DNA of 64,000 nt from Martinezella rhizogenes (GTDB lineage: Bacteria; Pseudomonadota; Alphaproteobacteria; Rhizobiales; Rhizobiaceae): the NCBI GenBank assembly GCA_013322215.1, contig JAAMEZ010000050.1:1-64000 (forward strand). Direction: 5' to 3'. The translations under genes were made by a program, and so were the position numbers. Shown here piece after piece: positions 49,100-60,497 of this stretch (position 1 is the stretch's first letter; the number at the start of each line of letters is the position of its first letter). The notes under the pieces were generated by a model. The model worked only from the letters and a program-made list of their open reading frames with translations, was not told the origin of the DNA and ran no database searches.

Positions 49100-49531
49100 A
49101 TGAAAAATCTTTCAAACCAGCCATGTCTCATCGCCCGCAGCCTCGCATTGGTGGGCGATGCGTGGACCATGCTGATCATGCGAGATGCCCATGCGGGGCT
49201 CACGCGTTTCGACGAATTCCGCAAAAGCCTCGGCATCGCGCCGACAATGCTGACCAGCCGCCTATCCGCGCTCACGGAAGATGGTCTATTGGAGAAGCGG
49301 CGCTACTCGGAGCGGCCTCCGCGCGATGAGTACGTGTTGACGCCGGCCGGCCAGGACTTCCTGCCGGTGCTGTTTGCGATCGGTGCATGGGGACGGAAAC
49401 ATCGCCCCGCAGACGGCGTGACCAGGTTCTTCGATGCTGAAGCCGGTACTGAAATCGACCCGGTTACCATCGACCGCGCGACGGGTGCCGTGATCGGAAC
49501 GCGTCCCATCCGCGTTGTCATGCCTGAATGA
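49100..49531 (+). CDS. HxlR-family transcriptional regulator with a conserved N-terminal cysteine
   Basis: A 143-residue winged-helix regulator. The domain runs from residue 10 to about 105 (LIARSLALVGDAWTMLIMRDA; SRLSALTEDGLLEKRRY). Cys9 lies just before the first helix, the position of the thiol switch in YodB and QorR, which sense quinones and control reductase genes. The divergent SDR and quinone-oxidoreductase-like genes make the same logic likely here. The extra C-terminal 35 residues (DAEAGTEIDPVTIDR) are seen in some family members. Confidence 0.88.
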   Translation: MKNLSNQPCLIARSLALVGDAWTMLIMRDAHAGLTRFDEFRKSLGIAPTMLTSRLSALTEDGLLEKRRYSERPPRDEYVLTPAGQDFLPVLFAIGAWGRKHRPADGVTRFFDAEAGTEIDPVTIDRATGAVIGTRPIRVVMPE

Positions 49532-49627
49532 GTTTCAGCCGGAGAGAACTTCAATCTCTTGCGGATACGGCCGGGGACAAAATCGCGGAGTGAGGAAGTT
49601 CAGGCGCCGTCAATTCGCACAGTCTGC

Positions 49628-50389
49628 TCAATCAAAATCGATCGCATGCAGCTGGCTGCCGTGGCGCTTCAGCCAGGCCTTGGCCTCATCCATGTCGGGG
49701 CAGAGCTTGCGGCAGAGCGCCCAGAAGCGAGGCCCATGGTTCATTTCCCGCAAATGCGCGACTTCGTGGGCGGCGAGGTAATCGATGACCAGGGGTGGCG
49801 CCATGACGATGCGCCAGGAAAAACTCAGGTTCCCTTGCGAGGAGCAGGAGCCCCAGCGGCTGCGGGTATCCTTCATGGTGATGGAGGTGACAGTGGCGCG
49901 GATGGTCTTGGCATGCACCGCCACATATCGTTCCAGATCGGCGCGCGCCTCCTTCTTCAGGAAGGTGGCGATGCGGCGGCCGGCATGTTCCGGCATGCCG
50001 CTGACACGCAGCACCGGCATGCCCTCGACCACGATCGCTTCAGTCAGGCCGCGCAGGGTTCCGGTATGCTCGATCCGATGCCGCACGCCACGCAGGAGGA
50101 TTTCGCTGCCGCCGCGCAGGCCGTTATCGGCCGAGAATTTCGCGAGCTTCGTCAGCAGCCAGCCCTGATGCCGGTCGAGAAAGGCATTGACCTCGCGGGC
50201 GGCAAGACCGCGCGGGATGGTCATCTTCAACGACCGCCCGCCCGGCTCGATTCTCAGCGTGATGCGGGTCGCGCGCTCGTGCTGGCGGATCGTCAGCGGC
50301 ATCAGCCGGCCGGCGACATCAAGCGTGCGCGTTTCCGGCGCGGCCAACTTGGCTTGCGGTTTGCGGGATCTGGAGAGCAGCGGAAACAT
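49628..50389 (-). CDS. SprT/YgjP-like zinc metalloprotease
   Basis: A 253-residue protein of the M48-like YgjP/DUF45 group. The zinc motif is HEVAHLREMNHGPRFW (HExxH with a downstream His). KDTRSRWGSCSSQGNLSFSWR is the typical segment before it. No signal peptide or membrane segment is seen, so it is cytoplasmic. Substrates of this family are not established. It converges on the HxlR gene. Confidence 0.88.
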   Translation of the reverse strand: MFPLLSRSRKPQAKLAAPETRTLDVAGRLMPLTIRQHERATRITLRIEPGGRSLKMTIPRGLAAREVNAFLDRHQGWLLTKLAKFSADNGLRGGSEILLRGVRHRIEHTGTLRGLTEAIVVEGMPVLRVSGMPEHAGRRIATFLKKEARADLERYVAVHAKTIRATVTSITMKDTRSRWGSCSSQGNLSFSWRIVMAPPLVIDYLAAHEVAHLREMNHGPRFWALCRKLCPDMDEAKAWLKRHGSQLHAIDFD

Positions 50390-50416
50390 GAAGGCAGTTT
50401 TATATGATTCGCCAAA

Positions 50417-50512
50417 GCGCGTCGCAATCTTTCAGATTCGCTCCTTGCGCTTTGATCTTCGATTTACGCATGTCGTTGTCGCAAAACCGCCGCACACTTT
50501 TGCGCGACTTGC
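50417..50512 (+). repeat. Intergenic repeat containing copy C of the AAAACCGC/CACTTTT family
   Basis: The sequence from GCGCGTCGCAATCTTTCAG through TTGCGCGACTTGC is a layout I recall as frequent in Rhizobium genomes. Its right half (about 50466-50512) has the core AAAACCGCCGCACACTTTT, flanked by CGC on the left and GCG on the right. GTCG and CGAC extend the pairing. Confidence 0.7.
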
Positions 50513-50530
50513 TTTGCGGCTTCTGGCAAG

Positions 50531-50558
50531 GAAAAACCGGCATCGGGTGATGCCGGCT
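50531..50558 (-). terminator. Rho-independent terminator of the DUF2852 gene
   Basis: CCGGCATC (50537-50544) pairs with GATGCCGG (50549-50556) around a four-base loop; on the minus strand the stem is followed by TTTTTCC. It lies about 35 bases past the DUF2852 stop codon. Confidence 0.8.
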
Positions 50559-50591
50559 TCGACCATATGACGCGGTTGCTCTCGCAGCCCA

Positions 50592-51032
50592 TCACGGCGT
50601 CTGGAATTCGGTCGGCGCGCCGCCATTGTCATTGCGCTTGACGCTGTTGCGCTCACGCATGAAACGGTCGAACTCTTCCTGGTCCTTGGCGCGGCGCAAC
50701 TCGCGGGCGTAAGCGTCGAACTCGGCGCGCATTTCGTCGAGCTTGCGGCGCTCCTCTTCGAGGCGCTCAAGCTCTGCCCGGCGCCAGTCGTCGAAGGCGA
50801 CGTTGCCGGTGGAGGAATAGGAATGGCGATGACGATTGCGATGACGTCCGCAGCCAGCAAACATGCCGTCGGTCCTTTCGTTCACATCCCGTTTGAAATC
50901 CCGCAGACGTTCTCCGAAGAGAATATAGGCGAGCATGGCGAAGCCCAGCGGCCAGAAGACCACGAAGCCTAGTATCATGAGGGCAATGGTAGCCGGAGTC
51001 CAATCCGGGCGAAGCAATGCAGATTGGTTCAT
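50592..51032 (-). CDS. DUF2852 small membrane protein
   Basis: A 146-residue protein of the DUF2852 family. A single membrane hairpin lies near residues 13-38 (IALMILGFVVFWPLGFAM), followed by FGERLRDFKRDVNE, a histidine-arginine-rich patch, and a charged coiled-coil-like helix (RAELERLEEERRKLDEMRAEF split over about 75-110). ATG 51032 gives MNQSALLRP, the conserved start. Widespread in Rhizobiales; function unknown. Confidence 0.88.
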   Translation of the reverse strand: MNQSALLRPDWTPATIALMILGFVVFWPLGFAMLAYILFGERLRDFKRDVNERTDGMFAGCGRHRNRHRHSYSSTGNVAFDDWRRAELERLEEERRKLDEMRAEFDAYARELRRAKDQEEFDRFMRERNSVKRNDNGGAPTEFQTP

Positions 51033-51366
51033 TGTCAGGTATCCTCGCACGGCGCATCGCCCCTCGACCGATACTGGTCAACGGTAAGGCTTCTGCGCGG
51101 TTTTTAAAGTTCTACCTGCATCTCAGCGCGTTCCAAGGACGCGCGGCGCGGTAAACGGCCCGATCTCTGCGGTACCGCTGGAATCGAGATGGTAACCTCT
51201 TCGTGAGGCTTCAATGGTGCCGGCAGACTGAATCGGACAAGTATTTGAATCTGCCCGAATAATTCAACAAAAGCTAATAGTTTGCGCTGGCGGCAATTTG
51301 GCTTGCGCGGGCACAATGTAGCCTTCGACCGACATCGTGCCCTTGCTTTTGGCCTTTTGAATGGCC
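51033..51366. other. 334-base gap between the DUF2852 gene and phaZ
   Basis: The part next to the DUF2852 gene should hold its promoter. A minus-strand frame of about 70 codons (51104-51316) covers most of the rest. Its composition is protein-like (SLPAPLKPHEEVTISIP) but I recognise no family and see no good ribosome-binding site. It may be a gene remnant or chance. No repeat or terminator was identified. Confidence 0.3.
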
Positions 51367-52644
51367 TCAGGCCGACTTGCCGCCCTTGATGACCCGCTTG
51401 ACGACCGGCCGGCCGGTGCGGGCATGTTCGCGCGTAAAAGCCAGGATGCGCGGCGCGATCTCGCGGCGGAAGCGCGAGCCATTGAAGACACCATAGTGAC
51501 CGACATCGGGCTGCAGATAGTGCATGCGCATATGGTCGGGAATATTGGTGCAGATGGTCTGCGCCGCATGCGTCTGGCCGACGCCCGAGATATCATCGTT
51601 CTCGCCTTCGACGGTCAAAAGCGCGACGTTGCGGATGGCGGATGGATCGACGCGCTCACCGCGATGCATGAGCTCACCCTTGGGCAGCGCGTGCTTGATG
51701 AAGACCTGATCGACCGTCTGCAGATAGAATTCCGCCGTCAGATCCATGACGGCCAGATATTCGTCGTAGAAATCGCGGTGCTTTTCGGCAGGCTCGCCGT
51801 CATTCTTGACGAGATGCACGAAGAAATCCTTGTGCGCGATCATGTGGCGGTCGAGGTTCATCGACATGAAGCCGGACAGCTGCAGGAAACCGGGATAGAC
51901 CGGACGCATGAAGCCCGGCTGCGGCCAGGGCACGTTCATGACGACATTGTCGGCAAACCATTCCAGCGGCCTGTCCTTGGCAAGCTGGTTGACCGCCGTC
52001 GGATTGATGCGCGTATCGATCGGGCCGCCCATCAGCGTCATCGACGAGGGCGCCAGACGATCGCCCGCCGCTTCCATCACGGCAGCCGCGGCCAGAACCG
52101 GCACCGAAGGCTGGCAGACGGCGACGACATGCGTATCCGGTCCGAGGTGATGCAGCATCTCGATGACGTAATCGATATAATCCTCCAGATCGAAAGTGCC
52201 TTCGGTCATCGGCACCATGCGGGCATCGATCCAGTCGGTAATGTAGACGTCGGCGCCCGGCAGCAGGGCTTCCACCGTGCCGCGCAGCAGCGTCGCATAG
52301 TGACCCGACATCGGCGCGACGATCAGGATACGCGGATCGGCGCCATGGCCAGCGGGCAGGCTGCGCTCGAAATGGATGAGATTGCAGAAGGGCTTTTTCC
52401 AGACGATCTTCTCGTGCACCGAGACCGTCTTGCCCTCGATCTGCGTCTGATGAAGGCCGAATTCCGGCTTGCCGTAACGTCTGGTCGTGCGCTCGAAAAC
52501 CTCGAGGCTGGCCGTCAAGGTACGGCCGAACACCGTATGCGAGAGGGGATTGAGGGGATTGGCATAGGCCAGGCGCATCATGTCTGCCGCAGCGCGAAAG
52601 GGGGCGAGAGCGGCATGATTGAGTTCGTAAAACTGATAAAACAT
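51367..52644 (-). CDS. phaZ: Intracellular polyhydroxyalkanoate depolymerase
   Basis: A 425-residue PHB depolymerase of the intracellular PhaZ1 type. The nucleophile is a cysteine in HVVAVCQPSVPVLAA instead of the serine of secreted enzymes. MFYQFYELNHAALAPFR is the conserved start, which fixes ATG 52644; AGAGG lies about 10 bases before it. It mobilises stored PHB to 3-hydroxybutyrate, carbon that would pass through the glyoxylate shunt enzyme encoded at 6475-8643. Confidence 0.94.
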   Translation of the reverse strand: MFYQFYELNHAALAPFRAAADMMRLAYANPLNPLSHTVFGRTLTASLEVFERTTRRYGKPEFGLHQTQIEGKTVSVHEKIVWKKPFCNLIHFERSLPAGHGADPRILIVAPMSGHYATLLRGTVEALLPGADVYITDWIDARMVPMTEGTFDLEDYIDYVIEMLHHLGPDTHVVAVCQPSVPVLAAAAVMEAAGDRLAPSSMTLMGGPIDTRINPTAVNQLAKDRPLEWFADNVVMNVPWPQPGFMRPVYPGFLQLSGFMSMNLDRHMIAHKDFFVHLVKNDGEPAEKHRDFYDEYLAVMDLTAEFYLQTVDQVFIKHALPKGELMHRGERVDPSAIRNVALLTVEGENDDISGVGQTHAAQTICTNIPDHMRMHYLQPDVGHYGVFNGSRFRREIAPRILAFTREHARTGRPVVKRVIKGGKSA

Positions 52645-52870
52645 GGGGGCTTTACCTCTTGTGATGCGGGGTATGCGACCGCGCAAATCACCTAAATCAT
52701 TGAAACGCACACGCCTTGCGTGTCGCTTGCCTTCGCTGCAACGCTCCTCCGGTCGCGCTGTGCAGCAGGATGATCGCGGCTCCTCGATGCGCCTCATCCT
52801 TTAAGTCTTACTATTCAGCCTAGCAGCTTTTGCTGCAGAGCAACATAACGACTACCGATTCTTCCTATAA

Positions 52871-52900
52871 AAAACGCCGGAGAATCGCTTCTCCGGCATC
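52871..52900 (-). terminator. Rho-independent terminator of the FAH-family gene
   Basis: GCCGGAGAA (52877-52885) pairs with TTCTCCGGC (52890-52898) around TCGC. On the minus strand the stem is followed by GTTTTTTAT. It lies some 45 bases past the stop codon of the FAH-family gene. Confidence 0.9.
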
Positions 52901-52943
52901 AACAATGATCTCAAAAAGTTAAAGTTCCTGAGCTTCGCACGCC

Positions 52944-53786
52944 TTACGCGTCGGCGAGGAAGGTCTGCTTCTGCGCGCCCAGGCCTTCCATGCCGAGCTC
53001 AACGACGTCGCCCGGCTTCAGATACTGCGGCGGCTTCATGCCCATGCCGACGCCCGGAGGCGTGCCGGTGGAGATGACATCGCCCGGATGCAGCGACATG
53101 AACTGGCTAAGGTAAGAGACAAGGTAGGCAACGCCATAGACCATGGTCTTGGTCGAGCCGTTCTGCATCATCTTGCCGTTGACCTTCAGCCACATGCCAA
53201 GATTCTGCGGATCGGCGATCTCGTCCTTGGTGACGAGCCAGGGGCCGATCGGGCCGAAGGTGTCACAGGACTTGCCCTTGGTCCACTGCCCCGAACGCTC
53301 GGTCTGGAAAGCGCGCTCGGAAACATCGTGCGAAACGCAGTAACCCGCCACATAGTCGAGCGCGTCGGCTTCGCTGACATATTTCGCCGTCTTGCCGATG
53401 ACGACGCCGAGCTCGACTTCCCAATCGGTCTTTTCAGAGCCGCGCGGGATCAGCACGTTGTCGTTCGGGCCGACGATCGCAGAGCTTGCCTTCATGAAGA
53501 TGATCGGCTCCGGCGGCACGGTGGCGCCGGTTTCGGCGGCGTGGTCGGAGAAATTCAGGCCGATGCAGATGAACTTGCCGGTGCCGGCAACGCAGGCGCC
53601 GAGGCGGCCTTTGGCGAGTTCGGGCAGGCTCTTCGGATCGAGGGCTGCGATCTTTGCCAGACCCGCGGGCGAAATCGTCTCGCCGCCGATATCGGCGACG
53701 TGGGCGGAGAGATCGCGGATCTTGCCGTCGCTATCCAGAAGCGCCGGCTTTTCCTTGCCGACTTCGCCAACACGCAACAGTTTCAT
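52944..53786 (-). CDS. Fumarylacetoacetate hydrolase family protein
   Basis: A 280-residue FAH-superfamily enzyme. The metal-binding glutamates lie in the IFMKASSAIVGPNDNV to DWEVELGVVIGK region, and the C-terminus has the STGTPPGVGMG loop common to this group. The family cleaves or decarboxylates 2-oxo acids such as fumarylpyruvate or ureidoglycolate-type substrates; no catabolic neighbours allow a choice. It has its own promoter gap and terminator, so it is a single-gene unit. Confidence 0.9.
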   Translation of the reverse strand: MKLLRVGEVGKEKPALLDSDGKIRDLSAHVADIGGETISPAGLAKIAALDPKSLPELAKGRLGACVAGTGKFICIGLNFSDHAAETGATVPPEPIIFMKASSAIVGPNDNVLIPRGSEKTDWEVELGVVIGKTAKYVSEADALDYVAGYCVSHDVSERAFQTERSGQWTKGKSCDTFGPIGPWLVTKDEIADPQNLGMWLKVNGKMMQNGSTKTMVYGVAYLVSYLSQFMSLHPGDVISTGTPPGVGMGMKPPQYLKPGDVVELGMEGLGAQKQTFLADA

Positions 53787-53915
53787 GGATTTTCCTTCCC
53801 TGCATTTTCAAAGACGAGATTGGCGTCATATATGAACGAATTATTCACCAGTGTCACCAATCGATTTTAGGGAGCCTAGCACGGCTCGGTCCTCCGTGCC
53901 GGAAAAACAGCGTTT

Positions 53916-55334
53916 CTAACTCGGAGATAATGACCTGGCGATTTCGACGATGACATCGAAGGCCGTGTCGATATCATCGGCCGTCGCCTCGAACTGACCA
54001 GCCTGGAAGCGGATGACCAGCCGACCGCCGACGCGGGTCTGCGTCAGATAGATACGGCCATCATTGTTGATTGCATTCAGCAGGCGCTGCGTATGGCTTT
54101 CCTGATCGACACCTTCAGGCGCCATGTGATCGAAGGAAAACAGCGACAGGAACGGCTCCGTGACGATTTCGAAATCCGGCTCGGCGGCAAGGCGCTTCGC
54201 CAGATTCCGCGACCAGGAAACGTGGTTGCGGATCATCGTCCGCAGCCCTTCCAAGCCATGATAGCGCAGCAGGAACCAGAGTTTCAGCGCGCGGAAGCGG
54301 CGGCCAAGAGGCACCGACCATTCCGAATAGTTCATGATGCCGTCATGCCCATGGGTGCGCAGATATTCGGGCTGGATCGCCAGCGTGCGGACCAGCGCCT
54401 CCGGCTCGCGAACGAACTGGACGGAGCAATCGAACTGCGCGCCGAGCCATTTATGCGGATTGAAGACGACGGAATCGGCCTGCTCGACGCCTTGCCAAAG
54501 CTCACGAAATTCCGGGCAGATCATCGCCGAACCCGCCCAGGCGGCATCGACATGCACATAGAGCCCATGCGCATGGGCCACTTCGACGACAGCGGCGATA
54601 TCATCGCAGGCGCCGACGCTGGTGCCGCCGACGCAAGCGATGACACCGGCAGGCAAAAGCCCGGCCGCGCGATCGCGCTCTATGGCCGCGGCAAGCGCCT
54701 TCGGGTCCATGGCCTTGTTGGGACCGCCCGAGGGGATGCGCACCAGATTTTCCGCGCCGACACCAGCAATCCAGATGGCGCGATCGATTGATGTGTGGAC
54801 CTGATCGGTGGAATAGATACGCACCGCCTTGTTGGCGGCAAGCCCCTGGCTATTGCCCTGCCAGTTCAGCGCTCTCTCGCGCATGACCAGAACGGCGGCT
54901 AGGGTCGCGGTCGAGGCGGAATCCTGAATGACGCCGGTGAAGGTTTCCGGCAGGCCGAGTGCCTGTCGCAGCCAATCGACGACCTTCGTTTCAAGTTCGG
55001 TGGCTGATGGCGATGTCTGCCAGAGCATGCATTGCGCGGCGATGGCGCTGACCAAATATTCGGCCACCACCGAGACGGGGGCGGCATTCGCGGGGAAATA
55101 AGCAAAGAAGCGCGGATGCTGCCAATGCGTCATGCCTGGAACAAGGATATCCTCAAAATCCCTATAGATATCCTCCATGGCTTCGCCAGATTCCGGCGGG
55201 GAATCGGCGATATGCGCTGATATCTCGCCCGGCGCCGTCTTTGCCCGGACCGGCCTGTCGCGAAGCGACGCGCGGTAATCCGCGCCCCAATTTGCCGCTT
55301 TCTCCGACCACTGCCGAAACTCCTCCCAATTCAT
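53916..55334 (-). CDS. PLP-dependent amino-acid decarboxylase (group II)
   Basis: A 472-residue decarboxylase of the aromatic L-amino-acid/glutamate group. The PLP lysine is in VFNPHKWLGAQFD. ARFFAYFPANAAPVS-type and LYVHVDAAWAGSAMICPEFR segments (the latter split over two helices) confirm the fold. Likely substrates are aromatic amino acids, but the specificity cannot be read from the sequence. GGAGG lies six bases before ATG 55334. It lies 64 bases upstream of the GST-like gene's stop side, same strand. Confidence 0.92.
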   Translation of the reverse strand: MNWEEFRQWSEKAANWGADYRASLRDRPVRAKTAPGEISAHIADSPPESGEAMEDIYRDFEDILVPGMTHWQHPRFFAYFPANAAPVSVVAEYLVSAIAAQCMLWQTSPSATELETKVVDWLRQALGLPETFTGVIQDSASTATLAAVLVMRERALNWQGNSQGLAANKAVRIYSTDQVHTSIDRAIWIAGVGAENLVRIPSGGPNKAMDPKALAAAIERDRAAGLLPAGVIACVGGTSVGACDDIAAVVEVAHAHGLYVHVDAAWAGSAMICPEFRELWQGVEQADSVVFNPHKWLGAQFDCSVQFVREPEALVRTLAIQPEYLRTHGHDGIMNYSEWSVPLGRRFRALKLWFLLRYHGLEGLRTMIRNHVSWSRNLAKRLAAEPDFEIVTEPFLSLFSFDHMAPEGVDQESHTQRLLNAINNDGRIYLTQTRVGGRLVIRFQAGQFEATADDIDTAFDVIVEIARSLSPS

Positions 55335-55398
55335 GACGGTCCTCCCTGATCCATCGAATGGGGCGGACCTTAGACCGCTTTTTAAAGACGGTCGAGTA

Positions 55399-56352
55399 TC
55401 AGAACAGCTCGTCCAGTGCCGGCCCGAGCGGCACGATCCCCGCGGGATTGAGCGTCTTTATCGAATAATAGCCGCGCTTGATATGATCGAAGTTCACGGT
55501 TTCCGCAACACCGGGCCAATCGAGCATGCGACGGCAGAAGGATTGCAGATTGGCATAGTCCGACAGGCGGCGGAGATTGCATTTGAAGAGGCCATGATAA
55601 GCGACATCGAAGCGAACGAGGGTGACGAAGAGCCTGATATCGCTTTCGGTGGGATTGTTGGCAAAGAGGAAATCCTTGCCCTCCAGCTCCGTCTCGACCT
55701 GATCGAGGCAGTCGAAAACCTCATTGAAGGCCTCTTCATAGGCGATCTGCGTCGTGGCAAAGCCTGTGCGATAGACGCCGTTGTTGAGGACCGGATAGAT
55801 CCGGGCATTGAAGCTGTCGATTTCTTCCCGCTTGCCGGCCGGATAAAGATCGATGTCATGCCGCGCGAGATCGCCGAAACCGTCATTCAGCATGCGCAGG
55901 ATATCCGACGACTCGTTGTTGACGATCGTGCCGGTCCGCTTGTCCCAAAGGACGGGAACCGTGGCGCGGCCGGTGAAGGTCGGATCGGCTTTCGTATAGA
56001 TCTCGTGCATGTAGGTGGCGCCGTTTATCGGGTCGCTCGAGGCACCGGGATATTCGCCAAACTGCCAGCCCTGCTTGGAGAGCACGGGTTCGACAACAGA
56101 AATGGAAATGGCGTCTTCCAGGCCCTTCAGCTTGCGGCCGATCAGGGTGCGCGATGCCCAGGGGCAGATCAGCGCGACGTAGAGATGATAGCGGCCGGCT
56201 TCCGCCGCAAAACCACCCTCGCCTGTCGCCCCTGGCTTCCCATCCGGCGTCACCCAGTTGCGGAAGCTTGAAATCTGGCGGACAAAACCGCCCTTCTCAT
56301 CCTTGGCCTGGACCGGCTGCCACTCCTCAGTCCATTTTCCATTTACCAGCAA
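55399..56352 (-). CDS. Glutathionyl-hydroquinone reductase-like glutathione transferase (Xi class)
   Basis: A 317-residue GST of the Xi class. The catalytic cysteine is in LICPWASRTLIGRKL, the CPWA motif of enzymes that reduce glutathionyl-hydroquinones. The C-terminal helical domain is complete (NPTESDIRLFVTLVRFD). The start codon is TTG 56352, with GGAGA seven bases upstream; the conserved N-terminus is LLVNGKWTEEWQPV. Together with the quinone-reductase, HxlR and nitroreductase genes nearby it suggests a region for handling quinones and electrophiles. Confidence 0.9.
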   Translation of the reverse strand: MLVNGKWTEEWQPVQAKDEKGGFVRQISSFRNWVTPDGKPGATGEGGFAAEAGRYHLYVALICPWASRTLIGRKLKGLEDAISISVVEPVLSKQGWQFGEYPGASSDPINGATYMHEIYTKADPTFTGRATVPVLWDKRTGTIVNNESSDILRMLNDGFGDLARHDIDLYPAGKREEIDSFNARIYPVLNNGVYRTGFATTQIAYEEAFNEVFDCLDQVETELEGKDFLFANNPTESDIRLFVTLVRFDVAYHGLFKCNLRRLSDYANLQSFCRRMLDWPGVAETVNFDHIKRGYYSIKTLNPAGIVPLGPALDELF

Positions 56353-56514
56353 GGCTTTGTCTCCGCTCGCACGCGTTCCTATCGGCGCTCAGCATAGCGG
56401 AACAGAATTTCACTGGAATAACGCAAACTTGAAACAGACTGTCTACCTGGCGAATGCGGATGCCTCTATGTATGAAATCGTGCGTTTTGCGATAAGGTTT
56501 ATTGGAGAAATCCC

Positions 56515-56805
56515 ATGGCGACATCCGTTTCCAACGTCAAAACCGAACATGCCAGCCGCTATCTCCAGCAGCTCTGCAAGCACTGGAGCCATCGCTTCAG
56601 CGTGGAATTCGATGCGGCCGCCGGCCAGGTGCCGTTCAGCCCGGAAAACGTCCTCGACCTGGCGGTCGAGCCTGGCAACCTCGTCATGACGCTGACGGTC
56701 GAGAAGCCCGAAGACCTCGAGCACATGCAGAACGTCGTTGCCGAGCACCTCAAGCGCTTCGCCTTCCGCGAAGAGCTCGACGTGAGCTGGACTGTCCGAG
56801 TTTAA
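56515..56805 (+). CDS. DUF2218 family protein
   Basis: A 96-residue protein of the DUF2218 family, all soluble. The pattern YLQQLCKHWSHRFSVEF and the mixed alpha/beta C-terminus fit the family. GGAG lies seven bases before the ATG. Homologues often sit beside siderophore or ABC iron genes, but none is here. It is divergent from the GST gene and precedes the nitroreductase by 79 bases. Confidence 0.88.
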   Translation: MATSVSNVKTEHASRYLQQLCKHWSHRFSVEFDAAAGQVPFSPENVLDLAVEPGNLVMTLTVEKPEDLEHMQNVVAEHLKRFAFREELDVSWTVRV

Positions 56806-56884
56806 GTTTTCATCCTCTATTTTTAACCAGCCAACGGCCAGTTTCGATCGCCCGCGGCCGATGCTCTCCAAGGAAGAAGCCCCC

Positions 56885-57484
56885 ATGACATCAAGCAACA
56901 GCCGCGAATCCCAATATCCGATCGACAAGCTCTTTCTCGACCGCTGGTCGCCGCGCGCCTATTCCAACGAAACCATGCCGGAACAGGACCTGCTGACCAT
57001 TCTGGAAGCGGCGCATTGGGCACCTTCCGCCTCGAACCTGCAGCCCTGGCGCTTCCTCTACGCTCTGCGCGGCTCGGAGCATTGGGACAGGTTCTTGAGC
57101 GTCCTGGTCGAGTTCAATCAGGGCTGGGTGAAATCCGCTGCCGCACTGCTTTTCGTCATTTCCCGCACGCACAGTGGCGAGCTCGGCTCGGCCGAACAGA
57201 AGCCCAGCTACAGCCACTCCTTCGATGCTGGCACGGCGTGGGGTTTTCTGGCAATCCAGGCACATCTAGCCGGCTATGAAGCCCATGGGATGACCGGCTT
57301 TCATGTCGAAAAATCCTACGAAGTTCTCGGCATTCCCGATGGTTTCCGCGTCGAGGCGGCTGTCGCGATCGGCAAGATCGGCGACAAGAACCAGCTTCCG
57401 GAAAAGCTGCGCGAGCGCGAGGTTCCGAGCCAGCGCAATCCGCTTTCGGGGCTCGCCTTCAACGGCACTTTCATCGCCAAGTAA
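56885..57484 (+). CDS. Nitroreductase family protein
   Basis: A 199-residue FMN-dependent oxidoreductase. RWSPRAYSNETMPEQDL and AAHWAPSASNLQPWRFLYA bind the flavin phosphate; the C-terminal VAIGKIGDK completes the fold. ATG 56885 is chosen over 56861. Family members reduce nitro compounds, quinones or enones with NAD(P)H. It converges on gyrB with a bidirectional terminator between. Confidence 0.92.
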   Translation: MTSSNSRESQYPIDKLFLDRWSPRAYSNETMPEQDLLTILEAAHWAPSASNLQPWRFLYALRGSEHWDRFLSVLVEFNQGWVKSAAALLFVISRTHSGELGSAEQKPSYSHSFDAGTAWGFLAIQAHLAGYEAHGMTGFHVEKSYEVLGIPDGFRVEAAVAIGKIGDKNQLPEKLREREVPSQRNPLSGLAFNGTFIAK

Positions 57485-57494
57485 TTGATAAAAA

Positions 57495-57532
57495 AGAAAG
57501 GCCCGCCGAAACTATCCGGCGGGCCTTTTTTG
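57495..57532. terminator. Bidirectional terminator between the nitroreductase gene and gyrB
   Basis: AAAGGCCCGCCG (57497-57508) pairs with CGGCGGGCCTTT (57517-57528) around an eight-base loop, with A-rich sequence before and T-rich sequence after. It can serve both converging genes. Confidence 0.93.
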
Positions 57533-57548
57533 CGTCTTCGTCGAGCGA

Positions 57549-60005
<2,457 letters not shown>

Positions 60006-60131
60006 TTAGAGAACACTGCCGATCCCTGGCGAATCAGCGGTTTTTCCTAGCCTGTATATAGGATGTTTCACCCTGAAGTTCCAAACGGAAGGCCCCGAAA
60101 TCAGGTATAAAACAGGGGATTAAGGCGGTTT

Positions 60132-60497
60132 TCAGCCGGTTTTGCCGGCATTTTCCAAAACCCGGGTCAGTTCGCGGATCGTCGCGGCATCAAGGCCGCG
60201 GATCCTGCCGGCCAAGTGGTTGACGAAGGCCGTATATTCAGGCGAAAGCCCGGAGGTATCGACGACGACGCGCGGGTCGGAAAACCGAGCCAGCAGGAAC
60301 AATTCCTCGGCCTCGTCCCAGATGATGTTGAAGTAGCCGGCAATGCGCTGCAAAAGATCGAAGGTCGGCAGGCCACGTTTTCCGTGTTCTAAGGCGGATA
60401 AATAAGCCGGAGTCACATTGAGCGCTGCGGCCATCTGCTTTTGCGAGACGCCCTTTCGCAACCTCAACTTTCGCACCGCTTCGCCAAACGGGGTCAA
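60132..60497 (-). CDS. XRE-family helix-turn-helix regulator
   Basis: A 121-residue protein. The helix-turn-helix (RLRKGVSQKQMAAALNVTPA, YLSALEHGKRG) is in the first 50 residues; the rest is a helical part with unknown ligand. The start is TTG 60497, overlapping the smr stop as TTGA and preceded by GGGGAGA. It is the last gene of the timA-mltA-smr-xre operon and lies before gyrB. Its targets are unknown; the position is conserved in rhizobia as I recall it. Confidence 0.88.
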   Translation of the reverse strand: MTPFGEAVRKLRLRKGVSQKQMAAALNVTPAYLSALEHGKRGLPTFDLLQRIAGYFNIIWDEAEELFLLARFSDPRVVVDTSGLSPEYTAFVNHLAGRIRGLDAATIRELTRVLENAGKTG

